Shown: positions 7,909 to 17,242, counted from the stretch's first letter. The stretch is 64,000 nucleotides of DNA from Solwaraspora sp. WMMD791 (GCF_029581195.1 NZ_CP120737.1:3325001-3389000), one strand, 5' to 3'. Notes: generated by a model not told the origin, from the sequence alone. Made by a program: numbers and translations.

Positions 7909-8979
7909 TCATACCGCGGCCATCCGGGCCTTGCGGACCAGGGCGATCAGCACCGGAGCGCCGAGGAACGCCGCGACCAGGCCGGCTTCGACCTCCCCGG
8001 GCAGGGCGACGAGCCGGCCCACCACGTCGGCGGCCAGCAGCAGGGTCGCGCCCAGCGGCAGACTGTAGGCGAGGATCCACCGGTAGTCGGGGCCGGTGAT
8101 CCACCGGGCGGCGTGCGGCACGACCAGACCGACGAAGACGATCGGGCCGGCGAGCGCGGTCGCCGACCCGCAGAGCAGCACGGTCGCCAGCAGGATCGAC
8201 GCCCGGTCGCGGACCACGTGCTGCCCGAGCCCGTGGGCGACGTCGTCGCCGAGGCTGAGCGCGTTGAGCAGCCGGCCGGAGGCCACCGCGAGCACCGCGC
8301 CGACGAACAGGAACGGCAGCACCGTACGGGCGGCCGACAGGTCCCGCCCGACCAGCGAGCCGACCTGCCAGAACCGGTAGCGTTCCAAGGTCTGCAGGTT
8401 GGTCAGCAGCACCAGGGTGATCAGCGAGGTGAGAACCGCCGTCAACGCGGAGCCGGCGATGGCCAGTTTCACCGGGGTCGCCCCGCCCCAGCCCAGTGAC
8501 CCCACGCCGTAGACGGCCAGTGCGGCCAGCGCCGCCCCGGCGAAGGCGAACCAGATGTAGCCGACGGTGGTGCCGATTCCGAGCCAGGTGATCGCGACGA
8601 CCACGGCGAGCGAGGCCCCGGCGTTGACGCCGAGCAGCCCGGGGTCGGCGATCGGGTTGCGGGTGAGCCCCTGCATCAGCGCACCGGACAGGCCGAGGGC
8701 CGCCCCGGCGAGCAGCCCGATCACGGTCCGGGGCAGCCGGAGGTCCCAGATCACCACGTGGTCGTTGACCGTCGGATCGCGGTGTGTCAGTGCGTCGAGC
8801 ACCATCGGCAGGGTGATGTCGCGGGCGCCGAGGGCCAGGCTGGCGAAGATGGTGCCGGCCAGCAGCGCGACGGCGACCAGCAACCCACCGAGCCGTCGAC
8901 CGATCGTGAATCTACGCCCACCGTCGGTCACCGACCGGTCGACGACCTCACCTCGACCGCGCCGAAGTGAGGTAAGCAT
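7909..8979 (-). CDS. FecCD-family iron-siderophore ABC permease
   Basis: A 356-aa partner permease of the gene above, with the same fold: LRLPRTVIGLLAGAALGLSGALMQGLTRNPIADPGLLGVNAGAS, LGDDVAHGLGQHV, and C-terminal LPGEVEAGLVAAFLGAPVLIALVRKARM. First gene of the permease pair. Its ATG lies three bases after the stop codon of the GH95 gene, but an iron-box-like sequence covers this junction (8968-8986), suggesting that transcription can also begin here. If so, the mRNA would be leaderless or a later GTG would be used. Confidence 0.92.
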   Translation of the reverse strand: MLTSLRRGRGEVVDRSVTDGGRRFTIGRRLGGLLVAVALLAGTIFASLALGARDITLPMVLDALTHRDPTVNDHVVIWDLRLPRTVIGLLAGAALGLSGALMQGLTRNPIADPGLLGVNAGASLAVVVAITWLGIGTTVGYIWFAFAGAALAALAVYGVGSLGWGGATPVKLAIAGSALTAVLTSLITLVLLTNLQTLERYRFWQVGSLVGRDLSAARTVLPFLFVGAVLAVASGRLLNALSLGDDVAHGLGQHVVRDRASILLATVLLCGSATALAGPIVFVGLVVPHAARWITGPDYRWILAYSLPLGATLLLAADVVGRLVALPGEVEAGLVAAFLGAPVLIALVRKARMAAV

Positions 8980-8986
8980 TCCCTAA
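8968..8986 (-). promoter_or_regulatory. Weaker iron-box-like site over a stop/start junction
   Basis: TGAGGTAAGCATTCCCTAA agrees with the iron-box consensus at 13 of 19 positions. It contains the permease start codon (8977-8979) and the GH95 stop codon (8983-8985). Position and partial match make it plausible but unproven. Confidence 0.45.
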
Positions 8987-11205
8987 GTATGCAGGTCCAG
9001 GGTCACCGGCTCATCGGCGGGCAGGTCGACCGGCAGCACCCCGTACGGACTGGTGACCATGACCCGTTGGGTGAGCGCCGAACGGAGCCGGACCCGCACC
9101 GAGGCCGCGTCCCAGGTCAGCTCCTCGACGGTGATCCGCCCCCGGCAGGTGACCCCCCGCAGGGTGCCGCCGGGCAGCTGCGCCGGCCAGGCCGGCACCA
9201 GGTGCAGAGCCACCGACCCGTCCGCCAGCTCGACCCGCGAGTCGACCAGCGCCTCGATCAGTACGCCGGGCAGCGCGTGCGCGGCGTCTGCGTTGTACGT
9301 CTGCAGCCCCGGGTTGTGCGCGCTCATCAACGACCGGAAGAACATGTCCGTACAAACGATCTTCCGCAGGTTGGCGGCGACCCCGTCGGCGTCGCGTAGC
9401 CGGGCGGCGACCAGCGCCCGGTGCAGGCTGCCGTGCGCGGACAGGTTCTCGTCACCGCGTACGGCCAGTGCCCGGTGTGCCGCGCGGGCCAGCTCCGGCG
9501 TGCCGTCCGGGGTGATCTCGTGCAGCGGCCACACCGGGTAGAGGTGGCTGACGTGCCGATGGTCGTCATCGACCCGGTAGCCGGGCCAGGCCCACTCGGC
9601 AAGCGCCCCCCGGTCGTCGACCAGGTAGTCCGGCAGCCGCGCGGCCAGCTCCGCCCACTCGGGCGAGCCGGTCAGCGCGCCGGCCACGCCCATCGCGTGC
9701 CGGGCCGCGGCGATGTCCATCGTCGCGTTCACCGCCAGGTAGACCGGCCGGTCTTCGTCGAGCGGGCCGGTCTCACCGGAGAACGACGGCACGATCACGA
9801 ACCGCCCGTCGTCGTCGACCCGGGTCAGGAAGTCGGCGAAGAACTCGGCCGCCTCGACCAGCCATCCGGCGGCCGCGCCCAGCGGCTCGCCGGTGACCAG
9901 GTGATGTTCCCAGAGTGGATACAGCAGCCAGTCGGCCCCGGGCAGCCAGGCCGGCCACGGCCAGTCGTCGCAGAAGTGGAACAGGTGGCCGTGTTCGCCG
10001 TCCGTGCGGCCCGGTGCGAGCAGGCCCCGGCCGCCGTACACCGCCCGCGCGTTGCGCCGCCAGTCGTCGACCTGGCCGGCGATCAGCCGCTGGTACGCCG
10101 CCGTCACCTCCGGCAGCGCGCCGATCGCGGCCCCGGCCATCTGCAGGTTGAGGTTGGCGTCGGTGGTGAAGTCACCGGCCCAGGCCGCGTCCCAGGAGGC
10201 CAGCCAGAGACCGGTCAGCCGGGGCGGCAGCACACCGCTGGAGCTGATCAGCAGGTACCGGCCGGCGTGGAACAGCCGCTCCAGCAGCGCCGGTGACAGT
10301 CGCTGGTCGTCGGCGCGCTGCGCGTCGAGCAACTGGCCGACCGGCCGGTGCCGGTCGGCCTCGTCGACGCGCAGCCGCAGGCTGACCCGCTGGTACATCG
10401 GTGCGTGCAGTGTGACGTGGCGTCGTAGCAGCCGGTCGTAGTCGTGGCCGGCCAGCGCCGCCAGTCGGGCGTGCAGCGCCCCGGTGCCCCAGCCGGGTGC
10501 GTCGTAGCGGTCGAGCACGGTCAGCGTCAGCGCGTCCCCCGCGACCCGGATCCGGTCGCCGGCGATCTCGGTGTCACCGACCACCAGGGTCAGCCCCTCG
10601 AACCCGTACGCGCCGAGCCCGGGCGGGTAGCTGCCCCGGACCCGCAGGACGGCGTAACCGTCGTGCCGGTAGGCCGCGACGTCGTAGCCGACCTCGGCCG
10701 GCCGGCCGGGCAGGTCGCCGGTCGCGCCGAGCAGGCACGGCCCGGCGGCGAGCGCCACCACCGCGACCGCGTCGGCGCGGGAGACGAAGGCCCGCCGGGC
10801 GCGGTCGCCGTCCCAGGTCGCGCTGACCTCGCCAGTGCTGAAATCGGTGGTACGCCGGTAGCCGACCGGCGGCACCGGGCTGGAGCGGAACCCGACGGCG
10901 TCGATGGTCAACGCGTACCCGGGGTGGTAGGACTGGGTCCACTCCAGTTGCCGCCCGCCGGCAAGCAGCCGGCCGGCCTCGGCCCGCCGGTCGGCCAGGA
11001 TCAGGTCACGGACCTGTTCGATGACGCCGGCCAGCTCCGGTGGCCGCCGGTCGCGGGTGCCGTTGGGCAGCACGAACCGGTGATGGTTGACCACGATCCG
11101 CTCCGCGACCGGGTCGCCGTACACCATCAGCCCGTATTCGCCGTTGCCGGTGAGGAAGGCGTCCTCCCAGCGGGCCGCCGGCGCGGTGTCGTCGATCCGG
11201 TGCAC
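8983..11205 (-). CDS. Glycoside hydrolase family 95-like (alpha-L-fucosidase/galactosidase type)
   Basis: A 740-aa protein with the GH95 layout: an N-terminal beta-sandwich domain opening with PAARWEDAFLTGNGEYGLMVYG and VNHHRFVLPNG, then an (alpha/alpha)6 catalytic barrel and a C-terminal beta-domain. The block GDFTTDANLNLQMAG matches the Asn-rich region that carries the catalytic base in GH95, and VPSFSGETGP lies where the catalytic acid loop is expected. GH95 enzymes remove alpha-L-fucose or alpha-L-galactose from glycans. No signal peptide is seen, so it may act inside the cell on imported oligosaccharides. Clan-level assignment is good; substrate is inferred. Confidence 0.82.
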   Translation of the reverse strand: MHRIDDTAPAARWEDAFLTGNGEYGLMVYGDPVAERIVVNHHRFVLPNGTRDRRPPELAGVIEQVRDLILADRRAEAGRLLAGGRQLEWTQSYHPGYALTIDAVGFRSSPVPPVGYRRTTDFSTGEVSATWDGDRARRAFVSRADAVAVVALAAGPCLLGATGDLPGRPAEVGYDVAAYRHDGYAVLRVRGSYPPGLGAYGFEGLTLVVGDTEIAGDRIRVAGDALTLTVLDRYDAPGWGTGALHARLAALAGHDYDRLLRRHVTLHAPMYQRVSLRLRVDEADRHRPVGQLLDAQRADDQRLSPALLERLFHAGRYLLISSSGVLPPRLTGLWLASWDAAWAGDFTTDANLNLQMAGAAIGALPEVTAAYQRLIAGQVDDWRRNARAVYGGRGLLAPGRTDGEHGHLFHFCDDWPWPAWLPGADWLLYPLWEHHLVTGEPLGAAAGWLVEAAEFFADFLTRVDDDGRFVIVPSFSGETGPLDEDRPVYLAVNATMDIAAARHAMGVAGALTGSPEWAELAARLPDYLVDDRGALAEWAWPGYRVDDDHRHVSHLYPVWPLHEITPDGTPELARAAHRALAVRGDENLSAHGSLHRALVAARLRDADGVAANLRKIVCTDMFFRSLMSAHNPGLQTYNADAAHALPGVLIEALVDSRVELADGSVALHLVPAWPAQLPGGTLRGVTCRGRITVEELTWDAASVRVRLRSALTQRVMVTSPYGVLPVDLPADEPVTLDLHT

Positions 11206-11341
11206 CGATCGACCTTAGCCAACGTCCGCCACGCGGCAACCGCCTAGTGTTCCTGCCATCTGGACCTGTGCACTCACCCGTTGCAACGCCGGATCCGTCT
11301 TGTGATGGGGTGGCCTGACGTCACCGAGGGGAGTGACAGCT

Positions 11342-12208
11342 GTGGACATCGGGCGAAATCGGGGCACGACCGCCGGGTTACTGGCGGCGCTGCTGGCTGC
11401 CGGCGTCCTGGTGGGATGCGGAACCGCTCCCGCGACGCCGGTGTGGCAGCCGGCACCGGGCGCGGCGGGCGGCCAGGCCGTCCCCGGCGACGGCACGCCG
11501 AGCACCGCGCCACCGAGCACCGCGCCACCGAGCCCCACCCCCAGCCCGACGCCGACGACACCACCGGACTCGGCGATCCCCCGCTCCGGTGCCGGCAGCT
11601 TCGACGCCGCCGCCGGGTCGCCGGGCCGGATCGGCATCGGCACCCGGATCGTCACCTACCGCGTGGAGGTCGAGCGGGACGTCGACTGGGGCGACCTGGA
11701 GCCGTGGACGGTGGGCCGGTTCGCCGACCGGGTGGACGGCATCCTCGCCGCGTCACAGGGCTGGACCGAGTCGGCGTTCCATCCGGTGACCGACCGCAGC
11801 GTCGGGCTGAACCAGGCGTCCTGGTCGTTCCGACGGGTCGGCGGGGACAGCTACGACGTCCGGATCCGGTTGGCCACCCCGCAGACCGTCGACCGGCTGT
11901 GCGGCCAGGCCGGGCTGGACACCGCAGGCGTCTTCTCCTGCCGGGCCGGCACCACGATAATGATCAACCTGCGGCGGTGGCTGCAGGGGGCCGACGGCTA
12001 CCCGGTGACCATCGACGAGTACCAGACCAGTGTGATCAACCACGAGGTCGGCCACTACCTGGGCTTCGACCACATGGGGTGCGCCGGTGCGGGCCAACTG
12101 GCCCCGGTGATGGGGCTGCAGACGACCGACCTGGGTGGTTGCCTACCGAACCCGTACCCGTTCGACGTCGACGGCCGGTTCGTCAGCGGCCCCTGGCAGC
12201 CGTCCTGA
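11342..12208 (+). CDS. DUF3152 lipoprotein, putative metzincin-like zinc protease
   Basis: A 288-aa lipoprotein with lipobox near LVGC (about residue 25), a Pro/Thr/Ser-rich spacer (about 45-85) and a DUF3152 domain. The zinc motif HEVGHYLGFDHMGC fits HExxHxxGxxH, with a Met-containing turn (APVMGLQT) shortly after. DUF3152 proteins are predicted extracellular metalloproteases of unknown target. The GTG at 11342 is preferred because GAGGGGAG lies eight bases upstream; a GTG at 11333 sits inside that RBS. Its 3' end overlaps the convergent TauE/SafE gene by 66 bp. Confidence 0.88.
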   Translation: MDIGRNRGTTAGLLAALLAAGVLVGCGTAPATPVWQPAPGAAGGQAVPGDGTPSTAPPSTAPPSPTPSPTPTTPPDSAIPRSGAGSFDAAAGSPGRIGIGTRIVTYRVEVERDVDWGDLEPWTVGRFADRVDGILAASQGWTESAFHPVTDRSVGLNQASWSFRRVGGDSYDVRIRLATPQTVDRLCGQAGLDTAGVFSCRAGTTIMINLRRWLQGADGYPVTIDEYQTSVINHEVGHYLGFDHMGCAGAGQLAPVMGLQTTDLGGCLPNPYPFDVDGRFVSGPWQPS

Positions 12209-13153
12209 CCGCGCCGGGTCGTCGCGGCGCAGTTCGGTCCGGGCCAGGGCGGGCAGCCCGTGCCGGCGGCGGGCGGCCATCCAGCCGATCGAGCCGGCGA
12301 CCACGACCACCGCGAGCAGCACCAGCAGGGCGATGTCCGGTGTGCCGAGCAGTTTGAGCGCGCTGGCCAGCAGGACCAGGGTCAGCGCCCGGCGGACCAG
12401 TCCGCCCGGGGCCCGGGAGGAGAGCTGGGCACCGAGCCAGGCCCCCGGCACCGCGCCGAGCAGCAGTGAGGCGGTCAGGTCGAGGCGGAAGTCGCCGAAC
12501 AGCAGGTGCCCGAGGGCTGCGGCGATCACCAACGGGACCGCCTGCACCAGGTCGGTACCGACCAGGAACGCCGGGCGCAGCAGCGGGTAGAGCATCAGCA
12601 GCGCGATGATGATCAGCGAGCCGGAGCCGACGCTGGTCATCCCGACGATCAGCCCGCCGACCGCGCCGATCGCCACGGTGGGCAGCGGGCGGGCCTTCAG
12701 CGGGGCCTCGGCCGTGTCGGCGACCACCGGCTCGGTGCCGGCGGCGACGGCCCGGCGGCGGGCGGCGTGCTCGACCATCCGGGTGTAGGTGCGGAACACC
12801 AGGCCGGCGGCGGCCAGCAGCAGCGCCACTCCGAGGGCCACCTTGATGCCCTGCTGCAGACTCTCGCCGTCACCGAGCGCCCGCAGCAGCAGGACGCCGG
12901 CGAACGCACTCGGCACGCTGCCCAGGCAGAGCCAGCCGACCAGGGACCAGTGCACGGTCCGCCGTCGGATGTGCACCAGCCCACCGACCGGCTTCATGAC
13001 CGCGCTGACCACGAGATCGCTGGAGACGGCGGCGAGCGGCGGGACACCGAAGAAGATGACCAGCATCGGGGTCATCAGCGCCCCGCCGCCCATCCCGGTC
13101 AGCCCGACGATGATCCCGATGCCGCAGCCGGCGAGCACCAACACCCAGTCCAC
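12143..13153 (-). CDS. TauE/SafE (TSUP) family anion exporter
   Basis: A 336-aa membrane protein with about eight transmembrane segments and the twin TSUP motifs GLTGMGGGALMTPML (residues about 15-30) and GMTSVGSGSLIIIALL (second half). Family members move sulfite, sulfoacetate or other organosulfur anions; the substrate here is not indicated. A cytoplasmic loop of about 50 residues separates the halves, and the C-terminal tail is charged and antisense to the DUF3152 gene end. The GTG at 13153 (MDWVLVLAG) gives the normal N-terminus; a TTG at 13183 would add ten residues. Confidence 0.9.
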   Translation of the reverse strand: MDWVLVLAGCGIGIIVGLTGMGGGALMTPMLVIFFGVPPLAAVSSDLVVSAVMKPVGGLVHIRRRTVHWSLVGWLCLGSVPSAFAGVLLLRALGDGESLQQGIKVALGVALLLAAAGLVFRTYTRMVEHAARRRAVAAGTEPVVADTAEAPLKARPLPTVAIGAVGGLIVGMTSVGSGSLIIIALLMLYPLLRPAFLVGTDLVQAVPLVIAAALGHLLFGDFRLDLTASLLLGAVPGAWLGAQLSSRAPGGLVRRALTLVLLASALKLLGTPDIALLVLLAVVVVAGSIGWMAARRRHGLPALARTELRRDDPARSGRLPGAADEPAVDVERVRVR

Positions 13154-13245
13154 CCCACCGAGGGTGCCGGACCGGACCGGCAATGTCTAGCTTGTCGATC
13201 GGAATTATCAAGGCGATAGGTGAACCGAATCGGGTCGGTTCCCGG

Positions 13246-13320
13246 TCAGTCCGCGGGCAGCGCGTTCGCCTCAGTCCGCAGGCAGCGCGTTCGCCTCAGT
13301 CCGCGGGCAGCGCGTTCGCC
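13246..13320. repeat. Three 25-bp tandem copies at the end of the GH1 gene
   Basis: Units 13246-13270, 13271-13295 and 13296-13320, identical except one base in unit 2. Unit 3 is the last seven codons and stop of the minus-strand GH1 gene; units 1 and 2 are extra downstream copies that each carry the same stop triplet. With 25 bp per unit, each copy is in a different frame. Confidence 0.95.
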
Positions 13321-14711
13321 GCGACCACCCGGCGGTACCAGTGCGCGCTCTCCTTCCAGGTCCGCCGCAGCGTCTCGCGGTCGATGTGCACGATGCCGAA
13401 CGTCTTGGCGTAGCCCCGCGCCCACTCGAAGTTGTCCATCAGCGACCACACGAAGTAGCCGCGCACGTCCGCCCCGCCCTCGATCGCCTCGGCCACCGCG
13501 GTCAGGTGCCGGTGCAGGTAGTCGATCCGACGTGGGTCGCGAACCCGGCCGTCCGGGTCGACCACGTCGTCGAACGCCGCCCCGTTCTCGGTGATCATCA
13601 ACGGCAGCCCCGGGTAGTCGCGGTGCAGCCGCAGCAGCAGCTCGGTCAACCCGGTCTCGTCGATGTTCCAGCCCATCTGGGTGTACGGGCCCGGCTGGGG
13701 GACGAACTCGACATCGGCGGCGGCGATCCACGGCGACGCCGCACCGTCGGCATGGCCGTCGGCGGTCGACCGGGGCGAGACACCGTCCCACTGCCGTACC
13801 AGCACCGGGTTGTAGTAGTTCACCCCGAGCAGGTCGAGCGGGGCGTGGGCGGCCGCCTCGTCCCCGTCCTGGACGAACGCCCAGTCGGTCACCGAGGCGG
13901 TGTCGTCGATCAGGTCCCGGGGGTAGGCACCGTCCAGCATCGGGCCGAGGAAGGCCCGGTTGGCCAGAGCGTCGATCCGGCGTACCGCGTCGGCGTCGGC
14001 TGCAGACTCGCCCCGGACGTGGTGCAGGTTCAGCGTCACGCTGACCTGCGCCGCCGGGTCGATGGTGGCACGCAACGCCCGTACCGCCAGGCCGTGGCCC
14101 AGGTTGAGATGATGTACGGCGGCCAGCGCGGCGGCCGGCTCGGTCCGCCCCGGGGCGTGCACCCCGGAGCCGTAACCCAGGTACGCCGAGCACCACGGCT
14201 CGTTCAGGGTGATCCAGGTGTGCACCCGGTCACCGAACACCTCCCCCATCCGGCCGGCGTACTCGGCGAAGCGCTGTGCGGTGTCCCGGTGCGGCCAGCC
14301 GCCGGCGTCCTCCAGCTCCTGCGGCAGGTCCCAGTGGTAGAGGGTGGCCACCGGCGCGATGCCCCGGGCCCGCAGGCCGTCGATCAACGCCGAGTAGAAG
14401 TCGACACCCTTGCGGTTGAGCTGACCGCCGCCGTGCGGCAGCACCCGCGACCAGGAGATCGAGAACCGGTAGGCACCGACACCCAGGTCGGCAAGCAGGT
14501 CCAGGTCCGCCTCCAGCCGGTGGTAGTGATCGCAGGCCACGTCGCCGGTGTCGCCGTTGCTGACCAGGCCGGGGGTGTGCGCGAAGGTGTCCCAGATCGA
14601 CGGCGTCCGGCCGTCGACTGCGGCAGCCCCCTCGACCTGGTACGACGCGGTCGCCGTCCCCCACAGGAAGGTGCCTGGGAAGGCGCGGCCGGACGGTACG
14701 GATGCTGACAT
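13296..14711 (-). CDS. GH1 beta-glucosidase
   Basis: A 471-aa enzyme covering a complete GH1 (beta/alpha)8 domain. N-terminal signature [14 protein letters not shown] (residues 15-28), acid/base Glu171 in TLNEPW, nucleophile Glu375 in MITENG, and C-terminal [13 protein letters not shown]. No signal peptide, so it is cytoplasmic and would hydrolyse imported cellobiose or other beta-glucosides to glucose. The RBS GGGGAG is eight bases before the ATG and begins at the stop codon of a decayed upstream reading frame (14724 onward), as if GH1 had been the second gene of an operon. The 3' end is triplicated (13246-13320). Confidence 0.96.
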   Translation of the reverse strand: MSASVPSGRAFPGTFLWGTATASYQVEGAAAVDGRTPSIWDTFAHTPGLVSNGDTGDVACDHYHRLEADLDLLADLGVGAYRFSISWSRVLPHGGGQLNRKGVDFYSALIDGLRARGIAPVATLYHWDLPQELEDAGGWPHRDTAQRFAEYAGRMGEVFGDRVHTWITLNEPWCSAYLGYGSGVHAPGRTEPAAALAAVHHLNLGHGLAVRALRATIDPAAQVSVTLNLHHVRGESAADADAVRRIDALANRAFLGPMLDGAYPRDLIDDTASVTDWAFVQDGDEAAAHAPLDLLGVNYYNPVLVRQWDGVSPRSTADGHADGAASPWIAAADVEFVPQPGPYTQMGWNIDETGLTELLLRLHRDYPGLPLMITENGAAFDDVVDPDGRVRDPRRIDYLHRHLTAVAEAIEGGADVRGYFVWSLMDNFEWARGYAKTFGIVHIDRETLRRTWKESAHWYRRVVAANALPAD

Positions 14712-14723
14712 GTGGGACTCCCC

Positions 14724-15000
14724 TTACGCGCTGAGCACGATCTCGAGCTGGTCGGCTTCCGGGTCGGCGGTGACCCGGACGCCCGCCCGGTGACATCGGC
14801 CGGTCCGGGACCGGTCGACGCGGCGGCGGACACTCCGACGATCATCAGGCTCCAGGATGCCTGCTGACCGCCGGTGCGCCGGGTCCGGATCCACCGTCCG
14901 ACCCGGGTGACCTCGAACACGGCGCCGGGCCGTCGATCGTGTCGCCGCGCCGGGTGACCGGTCACGCTGGCGCGGATATCCTCGCAACCGTGCACTCCGC
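14724..15000 (-). pseudogene. Possible frameshifted gene remnant upstream of GH1
   Basis: Two overlapping minus-strand frames read as pieces of one protein: FEVTRVGRWIRTRR and WSLMIVGVSAAAS in one frame, continuing as VRVTADPEADQLEIVLSA to a TAA stop in another. That stop is 12 bases before the GH1 start, which is normal operon spacing. The 14712-15051 interval holds no intact gene. This may be the C-terminal beta-domain of a lost enzyme, or coincidence in high-GC DNA. Confidence 0.3.
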
Positions 15001-15051
15001 CAGCGACCTCGCAGCGGTGACGCAGGCCGGTTCCGGCATCCCCCGGCCGAC

Positions 15052-15705
15052 GTGACCGCCGCACCGGTCCACCCGCTGCTCGCCGTCCTGCACCGGGTGG
15101 CCGACGGCGACTTCCCGCCAGCCACTGGCGGCGTCGACGTCACCGGAGCCCTGCCCGGCGGGTGGGAGTGCGTCCTGGCCTTCACCGGGTACGCGGTCGT
15201 CGCGACCGCCGTACCGCCGGCGCAGGTCCTCGCCCACTCCCCCGACGGATTCGGCGGTGCCCACGCTCCGGACTTCCTGCGCTGGCTCGCCGGCCCGCAG
15301 GGCTGGCTGGACAGCCTCGACGTCACCCTGGTCGCCCGGGGCCAGGGCACCGACGGCGGGCCCGCCCGGCTCGTCCCCCGCGACGACCTGGTGGAACATC
15401 CACGGGTACGCCGGGCGCGGCGACTACGCCAGCGGGTCGTCGCGTACGGCGACGACCGGGGCGTGGTCACCCTCGCCGACGGGCTGGCCGGCCGCCGGGA
15501 GCTCAGCATCGAGGTCACCCGACCCGCGCGGCGGACCGGACGGGCACTGCTCGCCGACGCACTGACCCTGGTGCCGGCCGGTGAGCCGGTCTTCGCCGCG
15601 GTCGCCCCGGGCAACGCGAGATCGCTGCGTGCCTTCCTGGCCACCGGCTTCACCCCGATCGGTGCCGAGGTGCTGATCGCCCCCGACCCGCGACGCCGGC
15701 CGTGA
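15052..15705 (+). CDS. GNAT-like acetyltransferase-fold protein
   Basis: A 217-aa protein whose C-terminal half looks like a GNAT domain: RRTGRALLADALTLVPAGEPVF followed by APGNARSLRAFLATGFTPIGAEVL, the usual beta5/alpha4 ending. The N-terminal half (about 1-110) resembles the lid-like region of actinobacterial GNAT-like proteins and lacks a clear acetyl-CoA P-loop, so activity is uncertain. GTG start. It is separated from RtcB by 259 bp that contain a small leader frame. Confidence 0.65.
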   Translation: MTAAPVHPLLAVLHRVADGDFPPATGGVDVTGALPGGWECVLAFTGYAVVATAVPPAQVLAHSPDGFGGAHAPDFLRWLAGPQGWLDSLDVTLVARGQGTDGGPARLVPRDDLVEHPRVRRARRLRQRVVAYGDDRGVVTLADGLAGRRELSIEVTRPARRTGRALLADALTLVPAGEPVFAAVAPGNARSLRAFLATGFTPIGAEVLIAPDPRRRP

Positions 15706-15821
15706 CCACCCGCCCGCGACGCTGATGCACCTCGATCGCGACCCGCAGCGATCAAACCGATTGCGGCCGTCGACCGCGCCCGCCTACCGTGGACCGTACA
15801 GCGATCACCGAGGAGCCACCG

Positions 15822-15863
15822 ATGCGCCGATTGGCGAGACCCGACGCCGCTGCACGCGGCTGA
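15822..15863 (+). CDS. Possible 13-aa leader peptide upstream of rtcB
   Basis: ATG at 15822 with GAGGAG six bases upstream encodes MRRLARPDAAARG and stops at 15863, about 100 bases before the RtcB start. RBS quality and spacing are as good as for real genes here. It could be a translated leader (attenuation or uORF) or a chance frame. Confidence 0.35.
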   Translation: MRRLARPDAAARG

Positions 15864-15964
15864 GTCTGCTCCTGTCCGCTGCGGCGCCCCCACACCGACC
15901 AGCCCGGCGACGCCGGCGCCGGTGGCCGTCGCCGCCCCACACCACCTCTCATCGGAGAGTTTCA

Positions 15965-17164
15965 ATGAGTCACACCCTGCTGCCCGGCACCCGGGCGCCG
16001 GTCAAGGTCTGGACCGATCCGTCGACCATCGAACCGCAGGCCAGCCAGCAGCTGCGCAACATCGGCGCGCTGCCCTGGGTGCACGGCGTCGCGGTGATGC
16101 CCGACGTGCACTACGGCAAGGGCGCCACCGTCGGCTCGGTGATCGCGATGCGTCAGGCGTTGGCCCCGGCCGCGGTCGGCGTCGACATCGGCTGCGGCAT
16201 GTCGGCGGTGCGCACCAACCTGACCGACGCGCAACTGCCCGACGACCTGGCAGCGCTGCGCAGCGCCATCGAGGCCACCATCCCGGTCGGGTTCCAGGCC
16301 CACGACGACCCGGTCGACCCGCGCCGGGTGCACGGACTGCCGACCGCCGGCTGGGACCGGTTCTGGTCGGCGTTCGCCGGCCTGCACTCCGGGGTCGCCG
16401 CGCTGGAGTCACGGGCGCAGCGCCAGCTGGGCACCCTCGGCGGCGGCAACCACTTCATCGAGGTCTGCGTCGAGCAGGGCGGCACCGACGCCGGCCGGGT
16501 CTGGCTCATGCTGCACTCCGGCTCCCGCAACATCGGCAAGGAGCTGGCCGAGCGGCACATCGCGGTGGCCCGCGCGCTGCCGCACAACGCCGGCCTGCCG
16601 GACCGGGACCTGGCGGTGTTCCTCGCCGACACCCCGGAGATGGCCGCGTACCGGCGGGATCTGACCTGGGCCCAGGAGTACGCGGCCCGCAACCGGGCGA
16701 TCATGCTGGCGCTGCTGTGCCGGGTGCTGCGCGACGCGGTACCGGCGGCCCGCTTCGACGAGCCGATCTCGTGCCACCACAACTACGTGGCCGAGGAGAC
16801 CTACGACGGGGTACCGCTGCTGGTGACCCGCAAGGGCGCGATCCGGGCCGGGCACGGTGAGCTCGGCATCATCCCCGGGTCGATGGGCACCGGCTCGTAC
16901 GTGGTGCGGGGGCTCGGCAACGAGGCGGCGTACCGCTCGGCCTCGCACGGCGCCGGTCGGCGGATGTCGCGGTCGAAGGCGAAGAAGACCTTCAGCGTGA
17001 CCGACCTCGCGGCACAGACCGCCGGTGTGGAGTGCCGCAAGGACGCCGGCGTGGTCGACGAGATTCCGGCAGCGTACAAGGATCTCGACCAGGTGATCGC
17101 CGAGCAGGCCGACCTGGTCGAGGTGGTGGCCCACCTGCGGCAGGTGGTCTGCGTCAAGGGCTGA
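15965..17164 (+). CDS. rtcB: RtcB-family RNA ligase
   Basis: A 399-aa RtcB protein. RtcB joins RNA 2',3'-cyclic phosphate or 3'-phosphate ends to 5'-OH ends with GTP and Mn2+. Metal-site blocks are present: VGVDIGCGMSA (Asp, Cys), GTLGGGNHFIEV (His), LHSGSRNIG (His), CHHNYVAEE (His). The guanylylated His is expected in SASHGAGRRMSR near residue 330. This is the short bacterial type without an archease partner nearby. ATG at 15965 follows GGAGAG; the frame is open further upstream but without coding character. A strong terminator hairpin follows at 17202. Confidence 0.95.
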   Translation: MSHTLLPGTRAPVKVWTDPSTIEPQASQQLRNIGALPWVHGVAVMPDVHYGKGATVGSVIAMRQALAPAAVGVDIGCGMSAVRTNLTDAQLPDDLAALRSAIEATIPVGFQAHDDPVDPRRVHGLPTAGWDRFWSAFAGLHSGVAALESRAQRQLGTLGGGNHFIEVCVEQGGTDAGRVWLMLHSGSRNIGKELAERHIAVARALPHNAGLPDRDLAVFLADTPEMAAYRRDLTWAQEYAARNRAIMLALLCRVLRDAVPAARFDEPISCHHNYVAEETYDGVPLLVTRKGAIRAGHGELGIIPGSMGTGSYVVRGLGNEAAYRSASHGAGRRMSRSKAKKTFSVTDLAAQTAGVECRKDAGVVDEIPAAYKDLDQVIAEQADLVEVVAHLRQVVCVKG

Positions 17165-17201
17165 GCGGCGGCAGCGCCCGCCGGCCGCCGTACCGGCTCG
17201 T

Positions 17202-17242
17202 CGCGGGCCCGCCGGGTCCTGTTCGGACCTGGCGGGCCCGCG
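17202..17242 (+). terminator. Terminator hairpin after rtcB
   Basis: Arms 17202-17219 and 17225-17242 pair over 18 bp with one mismatch around a 5-base loop. Lacks a long T-run, as is normal in high-GC actinomycetes. Confidence 0.75.

Noticed and set aside
13246-13320. CRISPR-like array
   Set aside because: Three units directly adjoin with no spacers and they repeat the end of a gene.
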